Positions 34,986-43,879 of a stretch of DNA of 64,000 nucleotides are shown here, in pieces. This stretch comes from Slackia sp. ZJ119 (lineage in GTDB: Bacteria > Actinomycetota > Coriobacteriia > Coriobacteriales > Eggerthellaceae). The stretch lies in NCBI RefSeq assembly GCF_011039175.1, contig NZ_JAAKEN010000006.1, forward strand, positions 62,001 through 126,000. Direction: 5' to 3'. The notes beneath the pieces were generated by a model. It had not been told where the DNA came from and did no database searches. It saw only the letters and a list, made by a program, of their open reading frames with translations. The position numbers were made by a program, and so were the translations under genes. The first letter of the stretch is position 1. Each line of letters opens with the position of its first letter.

Positions 34986-35651
34986 CTAACGCACCAACGA
35001 CAGCCTTTCGAGAGGCCATATCCGTACCAAGATGCGACCGACGATCTGGTCTTTCTCGATCGATCCGATAGCGGTGCTACGACTGTCCACCGAAGTGGAG
35101 CGATGGTCGCCCATCACGAAGTAGCGGTTTTCAGGCACCTGGTAGGGTAGGGTTATGTCGCATTCACCCAGGGCTTTCTCGGTCAGGTAAGGTTCGTTTA
35201 ACTCCTCTCCGTTCACGTACACCGTTCCGTTTTCGTCTATATCCACGTAATCGCCCGGGCCTGCGATGACCCGTTTGATCAACAATTTGTTCTGGAAGTA
35301 GAAGCCGCACAAATCGCCGGTCTCGAAGTCGCCGGTCTTGAGCAAGATGACGATGTCGTCGTTGTACAAGGTCGGCTCCATGCTGCTTCCCGTCACCCGC
35401 AGCACCGGGAAAAACAGCGTGACCACCAGCACCGCCGCAGCCGCGACCACGATGAGCGCGTACACGGTCGTGCGGAACGCCCGCCCGAAATCGCGGCGAT
35501 ACTGCAACCGGTCGCGTTCAGCCTCGACCGCTTCGGGGCTGGGAACGTCGGGGAGGCTTTCTGCGGGAAAACGCGCCTCCGACGGATTCGGCTTCTCTTC
35601 TCGAACTATTCGGTTGTCAGGTACTTCCCTCTTCCTGCTGTTCTTTTTCAC
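34986..35651 (-). CDS. lepB: Signal peptidase I (Ser/Lys type)
   Basis: Membrane protease cleaving Sec signal peptides. 221 aa with one N-terminal membrane helix (TTVYALIVVAAAAVLVVTLFF), catalytic Ser in GSSMEPTLYNDD near residue 94, catalytic Lys in LLIKRVIAGPGD near residue 124, and box E MGDHRSTSVDSR near residue 180. Length is normal for Gram-positive enzymes. The start codon appears to be GTG at 35651. It ends 12 bp before the giant adhesin gene and is likely co-transcribed with it. A dedicated copy next to a sortase locus is common and suggests a role in pilin secretion. Confidence 0.93.
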   Translation of the reverse strand: MKKNSRKREVPDNRIVREEKPNPSEARFPAESLPDVPSPEAVEAERDRLQYRRDFGRAFRTTVYALIVVAAAAVLVVTLFFPVLRVTGSSMEPTLYNDDIVILLKTGDFETGDLCGFYFQNKLLIKRVIAGPGDYVDIDENGTVYVNGEELNEPYLTEKALGECDITLPYQVPENRYFVMGDHRSTSVDSRSTAIGSIEKDQIVGRILVRIWPLERLSLVR

Positions 35652-35687
35652 CTCTGCCTGCTTCGCGTATCCACACTGCGCGACGCC

Positions 35688-36260
35688 TTACTGCTGGGCA
35701 GGCGGGCGAGCCGCAAGGCTTCCGATCCCTTCCAGCACCTTGTTGGCTTCGAGCAACGTGCGTTCTGCCTGGTCATAGGCGTCGTGGGCACGCTGGTCGG
35801 CTTCGGCAAGCACGGCTTGGGCCCGCTGTTGGGCCTGGGCCTCAATGGCCTGGGCCCGGGCTTGCGCCTCCTCGATCAGAGCATTCGCTTGGTCGTTGGC
35901 CTGGGCCACCAGCTTGCTGGCCAACTCTCGCGCATCCGCCACGATCTCGTCCGCTTTTTCGTGAGCCTCGGTTTCTGACGCCCGAACGGAGGAAAGGTAC
36001 TGGTCAGCGGCCTGTTGGGCCCGATCAAACACCTCGTTCAGCGCCAGAGACGCTTCAGCTATCGAGCCGGCTTCCGTCATGACCAAGGAACGCTCGTTCA
36101 TCTGGCCCCGAAGCTTTTCCAGCTGCTTTGCCTGTTCAGCCTCGTTTTGCTGCAGGGCATAGATGACCTCCACCAATTCCCTGCGGCCCATTTTCCGCAA
36201 ACGATCATCGACCTCGCTCGACTGATCCTGCTGCTTTTTGCTTCGCTTCTTGATTGCCAC
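35688..36260 (-). CDS. Coiled-coil protein, unknown
   Basis: 190 aa, cytoplasmic, with no membrane segment. Basic start (IKKRSKKQQ), an RELVEVIYALQQNE helix, then one long Ala/Gln/Glu-rich coiled coil to residue about 180 (ARAQAIEAQAQQRAQAVL), reminiscent in composition of DivIVA-like or ATP-synthase-b-like coils. Start is probably GTG 36260. It is the first gene of the run that continues with lepB and the adhesin, 36 bp ahead of lepB, so it may help position the secretion and sortase machinery; this is inference. The glycine-rich DivIVA N-terminal lipid-binding motif is not present. Confidence 0.75.
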   Translation of the reverse strand: MAIKKRSKKQQDQSSEVDDRLRKMGRRELVEVIYALQQNEAEQAKQLEKLRGQMNERSLVMTEAGSIAEASLALNEVFDRAQQAADQYLSSVRASETEAHEKADEIVADARELASKLVAQANDQANALIEEAQARAQAIEAQAQQRAQAVLAEADQRAHDAYDQAERTLLEANKVLEGIGSLAARPPAQQ

Positions 36261-36290
36261 CTTCGCCCTGCACCTCGACTTTGATATAAA

Positions 36291-36307
36291 TATACTGCAC
36301 GAGTATA
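36291..36307. promoter_or_regulatory. Inverted repeat in the promoter region of the coiled-coil/lepB/adhesin operon
   Basis: TATACT-gcacg-AGTATA, a perfect 6-bp inverted repeat in an AT-rich island about 30 bp upstream of the GTG at 36260. The minus-strand TATACT could itself be a -10 box. This is the only promoter-like stretch before the large surface operon. Confidence 0.45.
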
Positions 36308-36420
36308 CTACGCGGAACGAGAGCGCAACAATGGCCTAAAGAAAAAGTTCATTTTTGGCTATAGCGACATAAATACTGTTGACATAGATAAAACTAGAAG
36401 CTAGACGGAGAGGGTTATGG

Positions 36421-36600
36421 GGGCCTGGGAAGAAGCCTGAGGGCCACTAGAGCGACCGAAGAGGACAGAAGGCGAGCAGGGCAGAACGACAGGAGGCTGG
36501 CGACGTTCGCAGGCAGAACGCCTGAGGGGGCAGCTGGCGGGCCGGGCAGAAGGCCTGACGACGCAGAAGGGGTGGAACACCGGGCTGCCTAGAGCTGATT
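36421..36600. repeat. Degenerate GC-rich repeat, GGCAGAACGCCTGAGG-like
   Basis: Recurring words GGGCAGAACG, GGCAGAACGCCTGAGG and GGGCAGAAGGCCTGACG without a coding frame, similar in texture to 8290-8680. It fills part of the 36261-36752 intergenic region, which otherwise holds the promoter island at about 36280-36400 and the palindromes at 36636-36703. Confidence 0.5.
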
Positions 36601-36635
36601 GGTACCGCAGAGTTCGCTGGCCGTCTCTCGCACAT

Positions 36636-36703
36636 GCAAATTTCGTGTACAAGCTGTACACGAAAATCTGGAATTTCGTGTACAAGCTGTACACTAAATT
36701 TGC
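36636..36703. promoter_or_regulatory. Two tandem palindromes, probable operator of the DUF4143 ATPase gene
   Basis: TTTCGTGTACA-AGC-TGTACACGAAA (36641-36665) is a perfect palindrome around a 3-bp centre, repeated at 36674-36698 with one mismatch (TGTACACTAAA). Centres are 33 bp apart, about three helical turns. Outer arms GCAAATTT (36636) and AAATTTGC (36703) make the whole block an inverted repeat. A -10-like TACAAT at 36713-36718 lies just downstream, so a bound dimer would cover the promoter. Confidence 0.8.
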
Positions 36704-36752
36704 AGCGGCAGGTACAATAGCACAAAAGGGCTCAAGGCGGCGGAGGTGCCCA

Positions 36753-38120
36753 ATGGAATATATGAAGCGCAAACTCGAAGACGCGGTGCGAAGGTGGGCC
36801 CAAGATGCCGACTCGCGGCCGCTGCTCATCCAAGGCGCCCGAAGGGTCGGGAAGACGGTTCTCGCGGAGCGCATGGGGCGCGAGCTGTTCGAGGACGGGT
36901 TCGTCAAACTCGATTTCCAGACGGACTTGGCGCGCGCGAGCGCGCTGTTCGACTGGCCCACGGACGACGTCGACGGACTTGTCGCGCGCATCTCCGAATA
37001 CAAGGGCGCTCCTATTCGGCCTGGTACAACACTTGTCGTCTTGGACGAGGTGCAGCTTTGCGAGCAAGCCCTCAATTCGCTGCGCTTCTTCGCCGGATCG
37101 CCGTGGCGCGTGCTCGCGACGGGCAGCTTGCTGGGCGTCGCCACAAAACGCCGCCGTCTCCCGTTCCCGTCGGACGTGGCCCACATCGAGCTCCACCCCC
37201 TCGATTTCGAGGAATACCTCTGGGCTTTCGGAGAGCACGCCATGGCGAGCGACATCCGGGCCCATGCAGCCACGGGAGAGCCCTACGTGCGCCATGACCG
37301 GGCCCTCGAGCTGTATCGCCGGTACCTGGTGCTCGGCGGCATGCCGAAAGCTTTGAGCGCCTACCGCCAGGACAGGACCTTCGCCTCGGCCGCCGAAATC
37401 CATGCGGAGATCGACAGGACCTACACCGCCGACATGACCGATCCGGACAACGGCATCAGCGGCATATCGGCAAAACGGATTTGGGACAGCCTGCCCAAGC
37501 AGCTCTTGCGGGCGTCGACGAAGAAGTTCAAATACGCCGAAGTGGTGCGCGGCGGGCGCCGCGAGCGCTTGCTCGAGCCGCTAGAGTGGCTCAATGCCGC
37601 GGGAATCGTGACAATCAACGACCTGACGCGCGACGACCAGGCACCCCTTGCGCCCTTCAACGACGAGGAAGGAAGCTACTTCAAGGTGTACGTCGCAGAC
37701 ACGGGCCTTATGTTCTTCAAGTTCGGCATCGACGCCTCCCTGTTCCTCGATGACGAGCTGCGCTCGACCCTGGCCTCTGACTTTCGGGGGGCGCTGGCGG
37801 AGAACTACGTCATGCAGGCGCTAGCGGCCAACGAGGTGAAAACGTTCTATTGGATGCCGTCCGGCAAAGTGGGGAACGGGGAGATCGACTTCGTCTTCCA
37901 GAACCGCCGTGCACAGATCATTCCCGTTGAAGTGAAGTCGGCACGAAACGTCAAAGCGAAAAGCCTGGGCAAGTTCATGGAGGAAGGGCGTGCCCCTTAT
38001 GCGGTTCGGCTGTCGGAGGCCAACTTCGGCATCGAAGCCATGGGCAGGTCCGGCGCACTTCTGCGGAGCCTTCCCCTTTATGCCGCGTTCTGCATCACTC
38101 AATCGGGCATCGAAGACTGA
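36753..38120 (+). CDS. AAA ATPase with C-terminal DUF4143 (nuclease-like fold)
   Basis: 455 aa, cytoplasmic. Walker A is QGARRVGKTVLAERMG near residue 27, and Walker B is TTLVVLDEVQLCEQALNSLR near residue 92 with a sensor LATGSLLG. A winged-helix-like middle follows, then DUF4143 (about 290-430) with ALAENYVMQAL and a PD-(D/E)XK-like string GEIDFVFQ...IPVEVKSA. Start ATG 36753 follows GGAGGTG; the frame upstream merely translates the palindromes. These ATPases are common in gut bacteria, and their biological role is not settled. One of only a few plus-strand genes here and a likely mobile or accessory gene. Confidence 0.9.
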   Translation: MEYMKRKLEDAVRRWAQDADSRPLLIQGARRVGKTVLAERMGRELFEDGFVKLDFQTDLARASALFDWPTDDVDGLVARISEYKGAPIRPGTTLVVLDEVQLCEQALNSLRFFAGSPWRVLATGSLLGVATKRRRLPFPSDVAHIELHPLDFEEYLWAFGEHAMASDIRAHAATGEPYVRHDRALELYRRYLVLGGMPKALSAYRQDRTFASAAEIHAEIDRTYTADMTDPDNGISGISAKRIWDSLPKQLLRASTKKFKYAEVVRGGRRERLLEPLEWLNAAGIVTINDLTRDDQAPLAPFNDEEGSYFKVYVADTGLMFFKFGIDASLFLDDELRSTLASDFRGALAENYVMQALAANEVKTFYWMPSGKVGNGEIDFVFQNRRAQIIPVEVKSARNVKAKSLGKFMEEGRAPYAVRLSEANFGIEAMGRSGALLRSLPLYAAFCITQSGIED

Positions 38121-38174
38121 AGCGGGCAGGGCTTTTGCCACGTCGCTTTCGAGTTGGGACCGGCTGCTTCTCGC

Positions 38175-38211
38175 AAAAACCCGCCCGCCCGGTCAGTTCG
38201 GGCGGGCGGGT
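38175..38211 (-). terminator. Strong bidirectional terminator
   Basis: ACCCGCCCGCCCG-gtcagtt-CGGGCGGGCGGGT (38179-38211), a 13-bp perfect GC stem. On the minus strand it is followed by TTTTTGC, a proper U-run for the gene ending at 38248. It also lies at the end of the convergent ATPase gene. Confidence 0.85.
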
Positions 38212-38247
38212 GGGTTCTTGCTTGTCCTTGCTCCCAGGACCCTGATG

Positions 38248-38940
38248 TTACTGGCGGGTCTCCAGGGAGATTCTTGTGAGGATCTTCGTGAGCTCTTCGC
38301 TCGTGTCGAAAGGTTCCGCCTCGTCGGACCCTACTACGACAACTTCCCCGACCCATTCGACGACCTCCATCGCGCACCCGGGCGAGGCAGACGTCGCGTT
38401 GCTGCTTGCATTCGCTCCCCGGGAAGGATACATCGATCCGTGAAGCGCCGCCTTGCCTTCAGCCGCTCTGGGGGCTTCACCGCTTCCGCTGGCACCGGTC
38501 ATGTCGGCACCCTTCCGGCTCTCGTCCTCGTCGCACTCCTTCGCCTTGAACTTCTTCGTGCGGACGAAATACAGCACCTTCAGATCTTTCGGCTTGGGAA
38601 AGTCTTCGCGAGTGAAGTCGTACTCCAGGTCGCACAGCACGGAGGCCATGGTGGCCTGGACGGCTTCGACGTCGGCCAGTGAAGGTACTGCAAACATACC
38701 TACTTCGCTATTGAAAGCTGCTCGCTCTCCCGCATATATCGTGCGGATGCGGCGTCGGCGCGTCCTCTCCAGCTTGATGATGATCGCGACCGAGAGGAGG
38801 AGGACTATCCACCAGACGATGGAAAGCACCAGGTCCAGTGGATAGTCGACTCGGTTTAAACCCAGGTAGTACCACGACCACAAAAGAAGGATCGAGACGA
38901 GAATCAGAAGCGCGAAAACGACTACGTTACTCTTTCTCAT
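38248..38940 (-). CDS. Membrane protein of unknown function
   Basis: 230 aa with two closely spaced N-terminal membrane helices (VVVFALLILVSILLLWSWYY, residues 6-25, and LVLSIVWWIVLLLSVAIII, about 38-56), then a basic RTRRRRIRTIY stretch. A cytoplasmic domain (about 75-130) reads DVEAVQATMASVLCDLEYDFTRE and VLYFVRTKKFKAKE. A variable Ser/Gly/Ala-rich segment follows and the C-terminus is acidic. Not recognised. It follows the 1532-aa surface protein gene by 18 bp on the same strand, so it may assist it. It is closed off by the strong hairpin at 38175-38211. Confidence 0.7.
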   Translation of the reverse strand: MRKSNVVVFALLILVSILLLWSWYYLGLNRVDYPLDLVLSIVWWIVLLLSVAIIIKLERTRRRRIRTIYAGERAAFNSEVGMFAVPSLADVEAVQATMASVLCDLEYDFTREDFPKPKDLKVLYFVRTKKFKAKECDEDESRKGADMTGASGSGEAPRAAEGKAALHGSMYPSRGANASSNATSASPGCAMEVVEWVGEVVVVGSDEAEPFDTSEELTKILTRISLETRQ

Positions 38941-38958
38941 AACCCACTCTCACCAGGT

Positions 38959-41900
38959 TTACCTACTCGTAGACACAGCCGCCATCGCGGGGATGCCGTT
39001 GAGGACAGCAGCTTCAGGCCGGTAACTTGCCTGCTCGCGGGCAGGAGAACCGCTCGAGCCGCCGTCGCCCGTCAGGTCGTCTTCGTAGCCCTTCAGGATA
39101 TGCGAGAACCGCGCCCTGCGAAGCGCCACCGCCGCAGCATAAATCACCGACAGGACGATGCCCAGAATGATGTAGAAGTGCACCACACAGCCGACATGGC
39201 CGTCCGGGGTCTCCTGCGTCATGAGAGCCGCCAGAGGGGTCGCCCCGTCCTCGATCGTCGTCGGCTCAGGAGGCGCAAGCGGCGCACCTTCGTCCCCGAT
39301 GGCGCTTTCCGGTGCAGGCAGCGGAGTGACATCCGTCGGGGCCGTCGTGCCACCAAGCGGGTTGATCGGAATGTCAACCGTCGTCAAGGAGCTCGGCGTG
39401 GCGGTTGCCGTCACGACCCCAGGGGTAACGGCCAGCCCGCGCGAAGGAGCGCTTACGCTTGTCGGCGTGAGAGCCGGACCCGACTCGGGCACAACAGTCA
39501 GGCCCGTCGAGGGATTCGACTCGATCTCAGGCGTCAGCTCAGGCGTAGAAGCCGGTACCGCCGGCGTCGACTCCGGAGTCTGAGCAGGTTCCGGCGTCGA
39601 TTCTGGAGTTGACCCAGAATCAGAGGCCTCCGGCGTCGTGGTCGGCTCCGGATCCTGCGTGGTACCAGAATCCTGAGTTGCATCCTGCGGCGTAGCAGGA
39701 GGCTTCGTATCTGTGTCGGTCGGAGTTGTCGTTATGGGCGGCACTGGATAATCCGGCTCATCCTGCTCAGAGCCGTCTGAATCTTCAGGCTCGGCCGCTG
39801 GCTTCTCGCACTCCGAATAATGATAAACAACCTTGTCGCCGTCTTTTAGCTTTTCCGGAAGCTTTTCAACTTCATTGCCATTGAGAGTGATATGGTCCAG
39901 CTCCCAACCAGGGTACTCTCTGACTTCGACTTCTCCTGCAGTATAGATTGGACCAGACTCGAGAACCTGCACCGTTGCAGTGATAACATCGCGATCTTCA
40001 GTTTGAACAGTGTCACCGAGCTGGTAATCTACTGTAGCGCTAACTTCTTTGGTTTGCCTATCGTCGAAAACGTAGTAGACGTTGATTACATAGGTAGCAT
40101 CTCTCGTACCCTCTGTTGCAAGCGTATCAGGAATACCGGCGGTTCCGCCACATTCGGCATGCTTAAATTTGAACCCTTTATACTTATCGGTCGTATTGAT
40201 GGCTTCCTTGTCTACGGTTATGGCTGCGGTTTCTCCAACCCACACAGGTTCGCTCTCTACAAGCTCGTCGCTCTCAGCAAATTTTTCGTCTTTATAGTAA
40301 TTGACCTTGTAGGACACGGTATGGGTTTTCGTCTCATCTGGCACGAATTTGGCCACAAAAGTAGTATCGCCATAAAGATACGTGCCAGTTTCCTCATCAA
40401 GATCCCAGTTAATTTTTTGAGCGGCAATTGCTGGAGTAAGGCATTTTTCCGCTTCGGGAATCTTTACACCGTCTTTGTACCAACCATCGAATTTGTACCC
40501 CGCATCGACATTGGGTTCGGCGGTGGAGCCTTGTACCTCTGCGACGCTCGTCACAGAATGCGTTTCCTCGCCACTGCTGACCGTTCCATGACCAGCGTCA
40601 TCAACGTCATACGTGACCGTGTAACTATTCAAGTTCTTCCATTGCGCGTACAACGTCTTGCTTTTGTCCATAGCGATCGTCGCACCTGGGGCGACACGAG
40701 TGCCTTGACCGTCTTTCTGAGTGTTCCACCCAGCAAACGCATACCCGCCCGAGCGTGTAGGAGACATAGCAGGAACGAGAACTTCGGCGTTCAAGTCGAA
40801 TTGGCTGCCTGCTGGCACACCCAAAACCGTATTGTCGGTGACATTCGAGCTGTAAGTGAGGGTGACTAGATTTCTATTCAGCAAAACGCCGTCAACGTGC
40901 CATCCATTGCTCTCTTGCTTGATCACGTACCAAGTAATGTACTGGGTTTCAGGGTTGTAGCTTGGGTACACTTTCTTGATTTCAGTCGGAGTGGGGATAG
41001 CATCCTCATACAGGAATTCATTGACGCCGTTTTGGTTGGAGTAAAACGCCGCTCTCTTTATTGCATGCTCTTCCTTCTTGGGTATTCCCTGGGTGTACAG
41101 ATTCGTTGGTTGCGAACTTGGCTCCTCAGGTATCTTTCCATCGGTTCGAATAAAGAAGGTTGCGCCAACATCTTGTTGCGCCCAAATTGCATAGAACTTT
41201 GCAGGCCCTTTAACCGTGTACGGACTTCCGGGAGCATAGACATAACTCGTAGAATGACCCACGGCGTTCGCAGAGGGATCTTCCGACCAACCTACGAAGG
41301 ACTTGCCTTCCAGCTCCGTTCCAGGACTCGCAGGAAAGTCGATCACCTCGTTAAAGGTCGCTTTTTCTACCTGAGGAGCTTCTTCGCTTCCGTCGTTTTT
41401 ATAAAACTCGACTGTGTAGCAATTCGTACTCTCCCATTGTGCGTACAACGTCGTGTCTTGCGCCATCTCGATCTCCGCGCCTTGCGCGTAGCGAGCGCCG
41501 CTCCCGTCTGGTTGCGTGGTCCACTCAACAAACCTATACCCGCCCGAACGGGTAGGAGTCTTGTCAGAAACGTGAATTGTTTCGTTCTTCGCGCATTGTC
41601 CGCCTGCCGGTATGTTCCGAACCGTATTGTCGACGACATTCGAGTTATAGGTAAGGGTGGCTTTATCATTATCTAGCACAGTGCCATCGACATGCCATCC
41701 TTCTTTTTCTTTTTTCATCACATACCAAACAACGCGCTGGGTACCAGGGTTGTACGTGATATTCTTTTTCTCGAGCGCCTTCTTGATTTCGTCATCAGAA
41801 GGAAGAGAACCCTTGTTCAGGAAGTTTTCGATGCCGTTTTGATTGGAATAAAAAGCCGCTCCCTTTATTACATTACCCTTGGGTATCCCCTCAGTGTACT

Positions 41901-43557
41901 CTCTCGTTGGATGCGAACTTGGCTCCTCGGGTATCACTTTATCGGTTCGAATAAAGAAGATTGCGTCAACGCCTTGTTCCTCCCAGATTGCATAGAACGT
42001 TGCATCCCTTTCAACCGTGTACGAACTTCCGGGGGCATAGACGTGACTCGTATAATGCTCCAAGGCGTTTGCCAAGGGATCCGTCGACCAACCTTTGAAC
42101 GACTTACCGTCTTCCGTCTGCGTTTCAGGGTAATTTGGAAATACGATCGACTCGTTACGTGTCGCTTTCATTACCTCGAGAGGCTCTGTGCTTTCGGCGT
42201 TTTCGTAAAATGTAATGTCATAGTGCTTTTCGACATCAACAGTAATGGCGGCCGACGCACCACCGCTTGTCGCAGTTATCGTTGCAGTGCCTTCTTTGAC
42301 GCCAGTCACAGTGCCATCCGAACCAACTGTGGCGACGGATGCATTATCAGACGACCACTTTACGTTCTCGCCTGCCGTCAGCGGCGTGGCAGTAAGCTGA
42401 GCTGTCCCCTCTACTTCAAGGGTAATTTTGCCTTCTTCGTTGATAAGAGCGGGATCTGTAGCCGAAATCGCAAAGCTCGGATCGTCTTCGGTTTCTACTT
42501 CAGCAACTTTAAAATAGGAGATGCACGAATTATATTGCACCATGAATCGAGCGCCAGCTGGAGCACTTTCGTAGACATAAACCGAAACAGAAGGCTTCGC
42601 TCCTGTGCTTCCTGAAGTAGCAGGATACTGAGAAACAAGTTGCGCGATGTCCTGCACATCTTGCTCATTCCAATCGCTCTGAGAAGGAGGTACTGAACCT
42701 CTTGCTATTTTCCAAGGGGTTGACACGCCAAGACCTTGATACTCCAATCCAACCGTCTTCTTAGGGGCGACGATATATGGGTTTTCCGGAGTGCCATTTC
42801 CTCCCAATGTTGTATCAGAGGTAGCTGTAATGGTACCGGGTATTGCAGGTGTCTTATCGGCTTCATCAGCTGTCACAGCGACGCTAACGGAATCGGTTAT
42901 TGGCGTGCCATCGCTTGCCAACACTGTCGCTGTTATTGCTGCAGTGCCTGCCGCGTGGCCAGTCACAACACCGGCATTGGCATTGTCTGCGGCAGCAGCA
43001 ACCGTAGCGACTTCTGCGTTATCAGATGACCACGTTACGTTCGCGCCTGCTGGCGTCGTCGTGGCATCAAGGTCAACTGTATCGTCTTTTGCGACGGTGA
43101 TGCCTTCTCTGGGCGCAATTTGGACACTCGGCTCGACTACAGCTTGAGGCTCCACAGTTATATCAATAGTTGATGTTTTAGTAACCTCGGTTCCGGCGCT
43201 TGTCGTTATCTTCACTGTCGCAGTTATTGTCGCAGTGCCTGCCGCGACGCCAGTCACAGTACCAGTCGAATCAACGGTAGCGACGAGTTCGTTTGAAGAC
43301 GACCACTCTACGTTCGCGCCTGCTGGCGTGGTCGTGACATCAAGCTGAAGCGTACCGCCTATTTTGACAGTAGCACCGTCTGCAGATGAAATTGTCACAG
43401 CAGGCGTATCAGTTCCCGTCTCTTCCTCAGCCAAAGCGCTGCCGACCTGGGCGAATGCCAGGATGTTGCTCATGCTTAGCACGAGCACGATGGATAGCAG
43501 CACTGAAATGAACTTGCCCCCGAAGGTGCCTTTTATCGTTAAGATTCGCTCAAACAT
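38959..43557 (-). CDS. Large surface protein with Big2 and Listeria-Bacteroides repeats, 1532 aa
   Basis: Signal peptide (about 8-45, FISVLLSIVLVLSMSNILAF, ending SALAEEE). Three Big2 Ig-like domains (near 50-130, 145-225 and 370-450) with the refrain ATVDSTGTVTGVAAGTATIT. At least four Listeria-Bacteroides/InlB-B-type repeats (about 455-1000) follow with SFKGWSTDP and TPTRSGGY words. Two beta domains with a MucBP-like theme come next (about 1000-1240), then a Pro/Thr/Ser/Glu stalk (about 1250-1430), one membrane helix (FYIILGIVLSVIYAAAVAL near 1455) and a cytoplasmic tail. No LPXTG, so it is held by the helix. Start ATG 43557 has GGGTGAT upstream; GTG 43566 is an alternative. Confidence 0.88.
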   Translation of the reverse strand: MFERILTIKGTFGGKFISVLLSIVLVLSMSNILAFAQVGSALAEEETGTDTPAVTISSADGATVKIGGTLQLDVTTTPAGANVEWSSSNELVATVDSTGTVTGVAAGTATITATVKITTSAGTEVTKTSTIDITVEPQAVVEPSVQIAPREGITVAKDDTVDLDATTTPAGANVTWSSDNAEVATVAAAADNANAGVVTGHAAGTAAITATVLASDGTPITDSVSVAVTADEADKTPAIPGTITATSDTTLGGNGTPENPYIVAPKKTVGLEYQGLGVSTPWKIARGSVPPSQSDWNEQDVQDIAQLVSQYPATSGSTGAKPSVSVYVYESAPAGARFMVQYNSCISYFKVAEVETEDDPSFAISATDPALINEEGKITLEVEGTAQLTATPLTAGENVKWSSDNASVATVGSDGTVTGVKEGTATITATSGGASAAITVDVEKHYDITFYENAESTEPLEVMKATRNESIVFPNYPETQTEDGKSFKGWSTDPLANALEHYTSHVYAPGSSYTVERDATFYAIWEEQGVDAIFFIRTDKVIPEEPSSHPTREYTEGIPKGNVIKGAAFYSNQNGIENFLNKGSLPSDDEIKKALEKKNITYNPGTQRVVWYVMKKEKEGWHVDGTVLDNDKATLTYNSNVVDNTVRNIPAGGQCAKNETIHVSDKTPTRSGGYRFVEWTTQPDGSGARYAQGAEIEMAQDTTLYAQWESTNCYTVEFYKNDGSEEAPQVEKATFNEVIDFPASPGTELEGKSFVGWSEDPSANAVGHSTSYVYAPGSPYTVKGPAKFYAIWAQQDVGATFFIRTDGKIPEEPSSQPTNLYTQGIPKKEEHAIKRAAFYSNQNGVNEFLYEDAIPTPTEIKKVYPSYNPETQYITWYVIKQESNGWHVDGVLLNRNLVTLTYSSNVTDNTVLGVPAGSQFDLNAEVLVPAMSPTRSGGYAFAGWNTQKDGQGTRVAPGATIAMDKSKTLYAQWKNLNSYTVTYDVDDAGHGTVSSGEETHSVTSVAEVQGSTAEPNVDAGYKFDGWYKDGVKIPEAEKCLTPAIAAQKINWDLDEETGTYLYGDTTFVAKFVPDETKTHTVSYKVNYYKDEKFAESDELVESEPVWVGETAAITVDKEAINTTDKYKGFKFKHAECGGTAGIPDTLATEGTRDATYVINVYYVFDDRQTKEVSATVDYQLGDTVQTEDRDVITATVQVLESGPIYTAGEVEVREYPGWELDHITLNGNEVEKLPEKLKDGDKVVYHYSECEKPAAEPEDSDGSEQDEPDYPVPPITTTPTDTDTKPPATPQDATQDSGTTQDPEPTTTPEASDSGSTPESTPEPAQTPESTPAVPASTPELTPEIESNPSTGLTVVPESGPALTPTSVSAPSRGLAVTPGVVTATATPSSLTTVDIPINPLGGTTAPTDVTPLPAPESAIGDEGAPLAPPEPTTIEDGATPLAALMTQETPDGHVGCVVHFYIILGIVLSVIYAAAVALRRARFSHILKGYEDDLTGDGGSSGSPAREQASYRPEAAVLNGIPAMAAVSTSR

Positions 43558-43777
43558 AGCAATCACCCACTGTCATAAAAGAGAGTCTGCAGTCACTTCC
43601 CGGCCTGTGTTTCCTGCTAAGACGCAACCGGTGTCGGCTTCGCCTTTCCGTGCCGGGCTGGCGAGATTCCTCAGCATGCAACAGCTTTCTTGCTTTCACC
43701 CGTGATCATTGCCTCTCCTCTGTTTCCCCTCATAAACCCAATATAAGGACAATTCGCCACCTAATTCTTGCACAGAT

Positions 43778-43803
43778 GTACCTATATTGGTACTAATATT
43801 ATA
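43778..43803 (-). promoter_or_regulatory. Promoter and operator-like repeat of the 1532-aa surface protein
   Basis: On the minus strand a perfect -10 TATAAT (43803-43798) is followed by GTACC-AATATA-GGTAC (43793-43778), an inverted repeat that would overlap the transcription start. The region between the gene and the IS5 element (43558-43984) contains otherwise only a terminator and AT-rich DNA. Confidence 0.6.
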
Positions 43804-43879
43804 GCTTTTGTTAGCCTGCAATGAAAACCGGATATATCCATCACAATCTCCCCCGAAGCATCACACAGCTTGACAGCTG

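Noticed and set aside
15964-36260. The surface locus as part of a prophage or integrative element
   Set aside because: No integrase, attachment repeat, relaxase or phage structural gene is present; only IS elements are found.
36645-36752. N-terminal extension of the DUF4143 ATPase
   Set aside because: It only translates the tandem palindromes, and a GGAGGTG site directly precedes the ATG at 36753.
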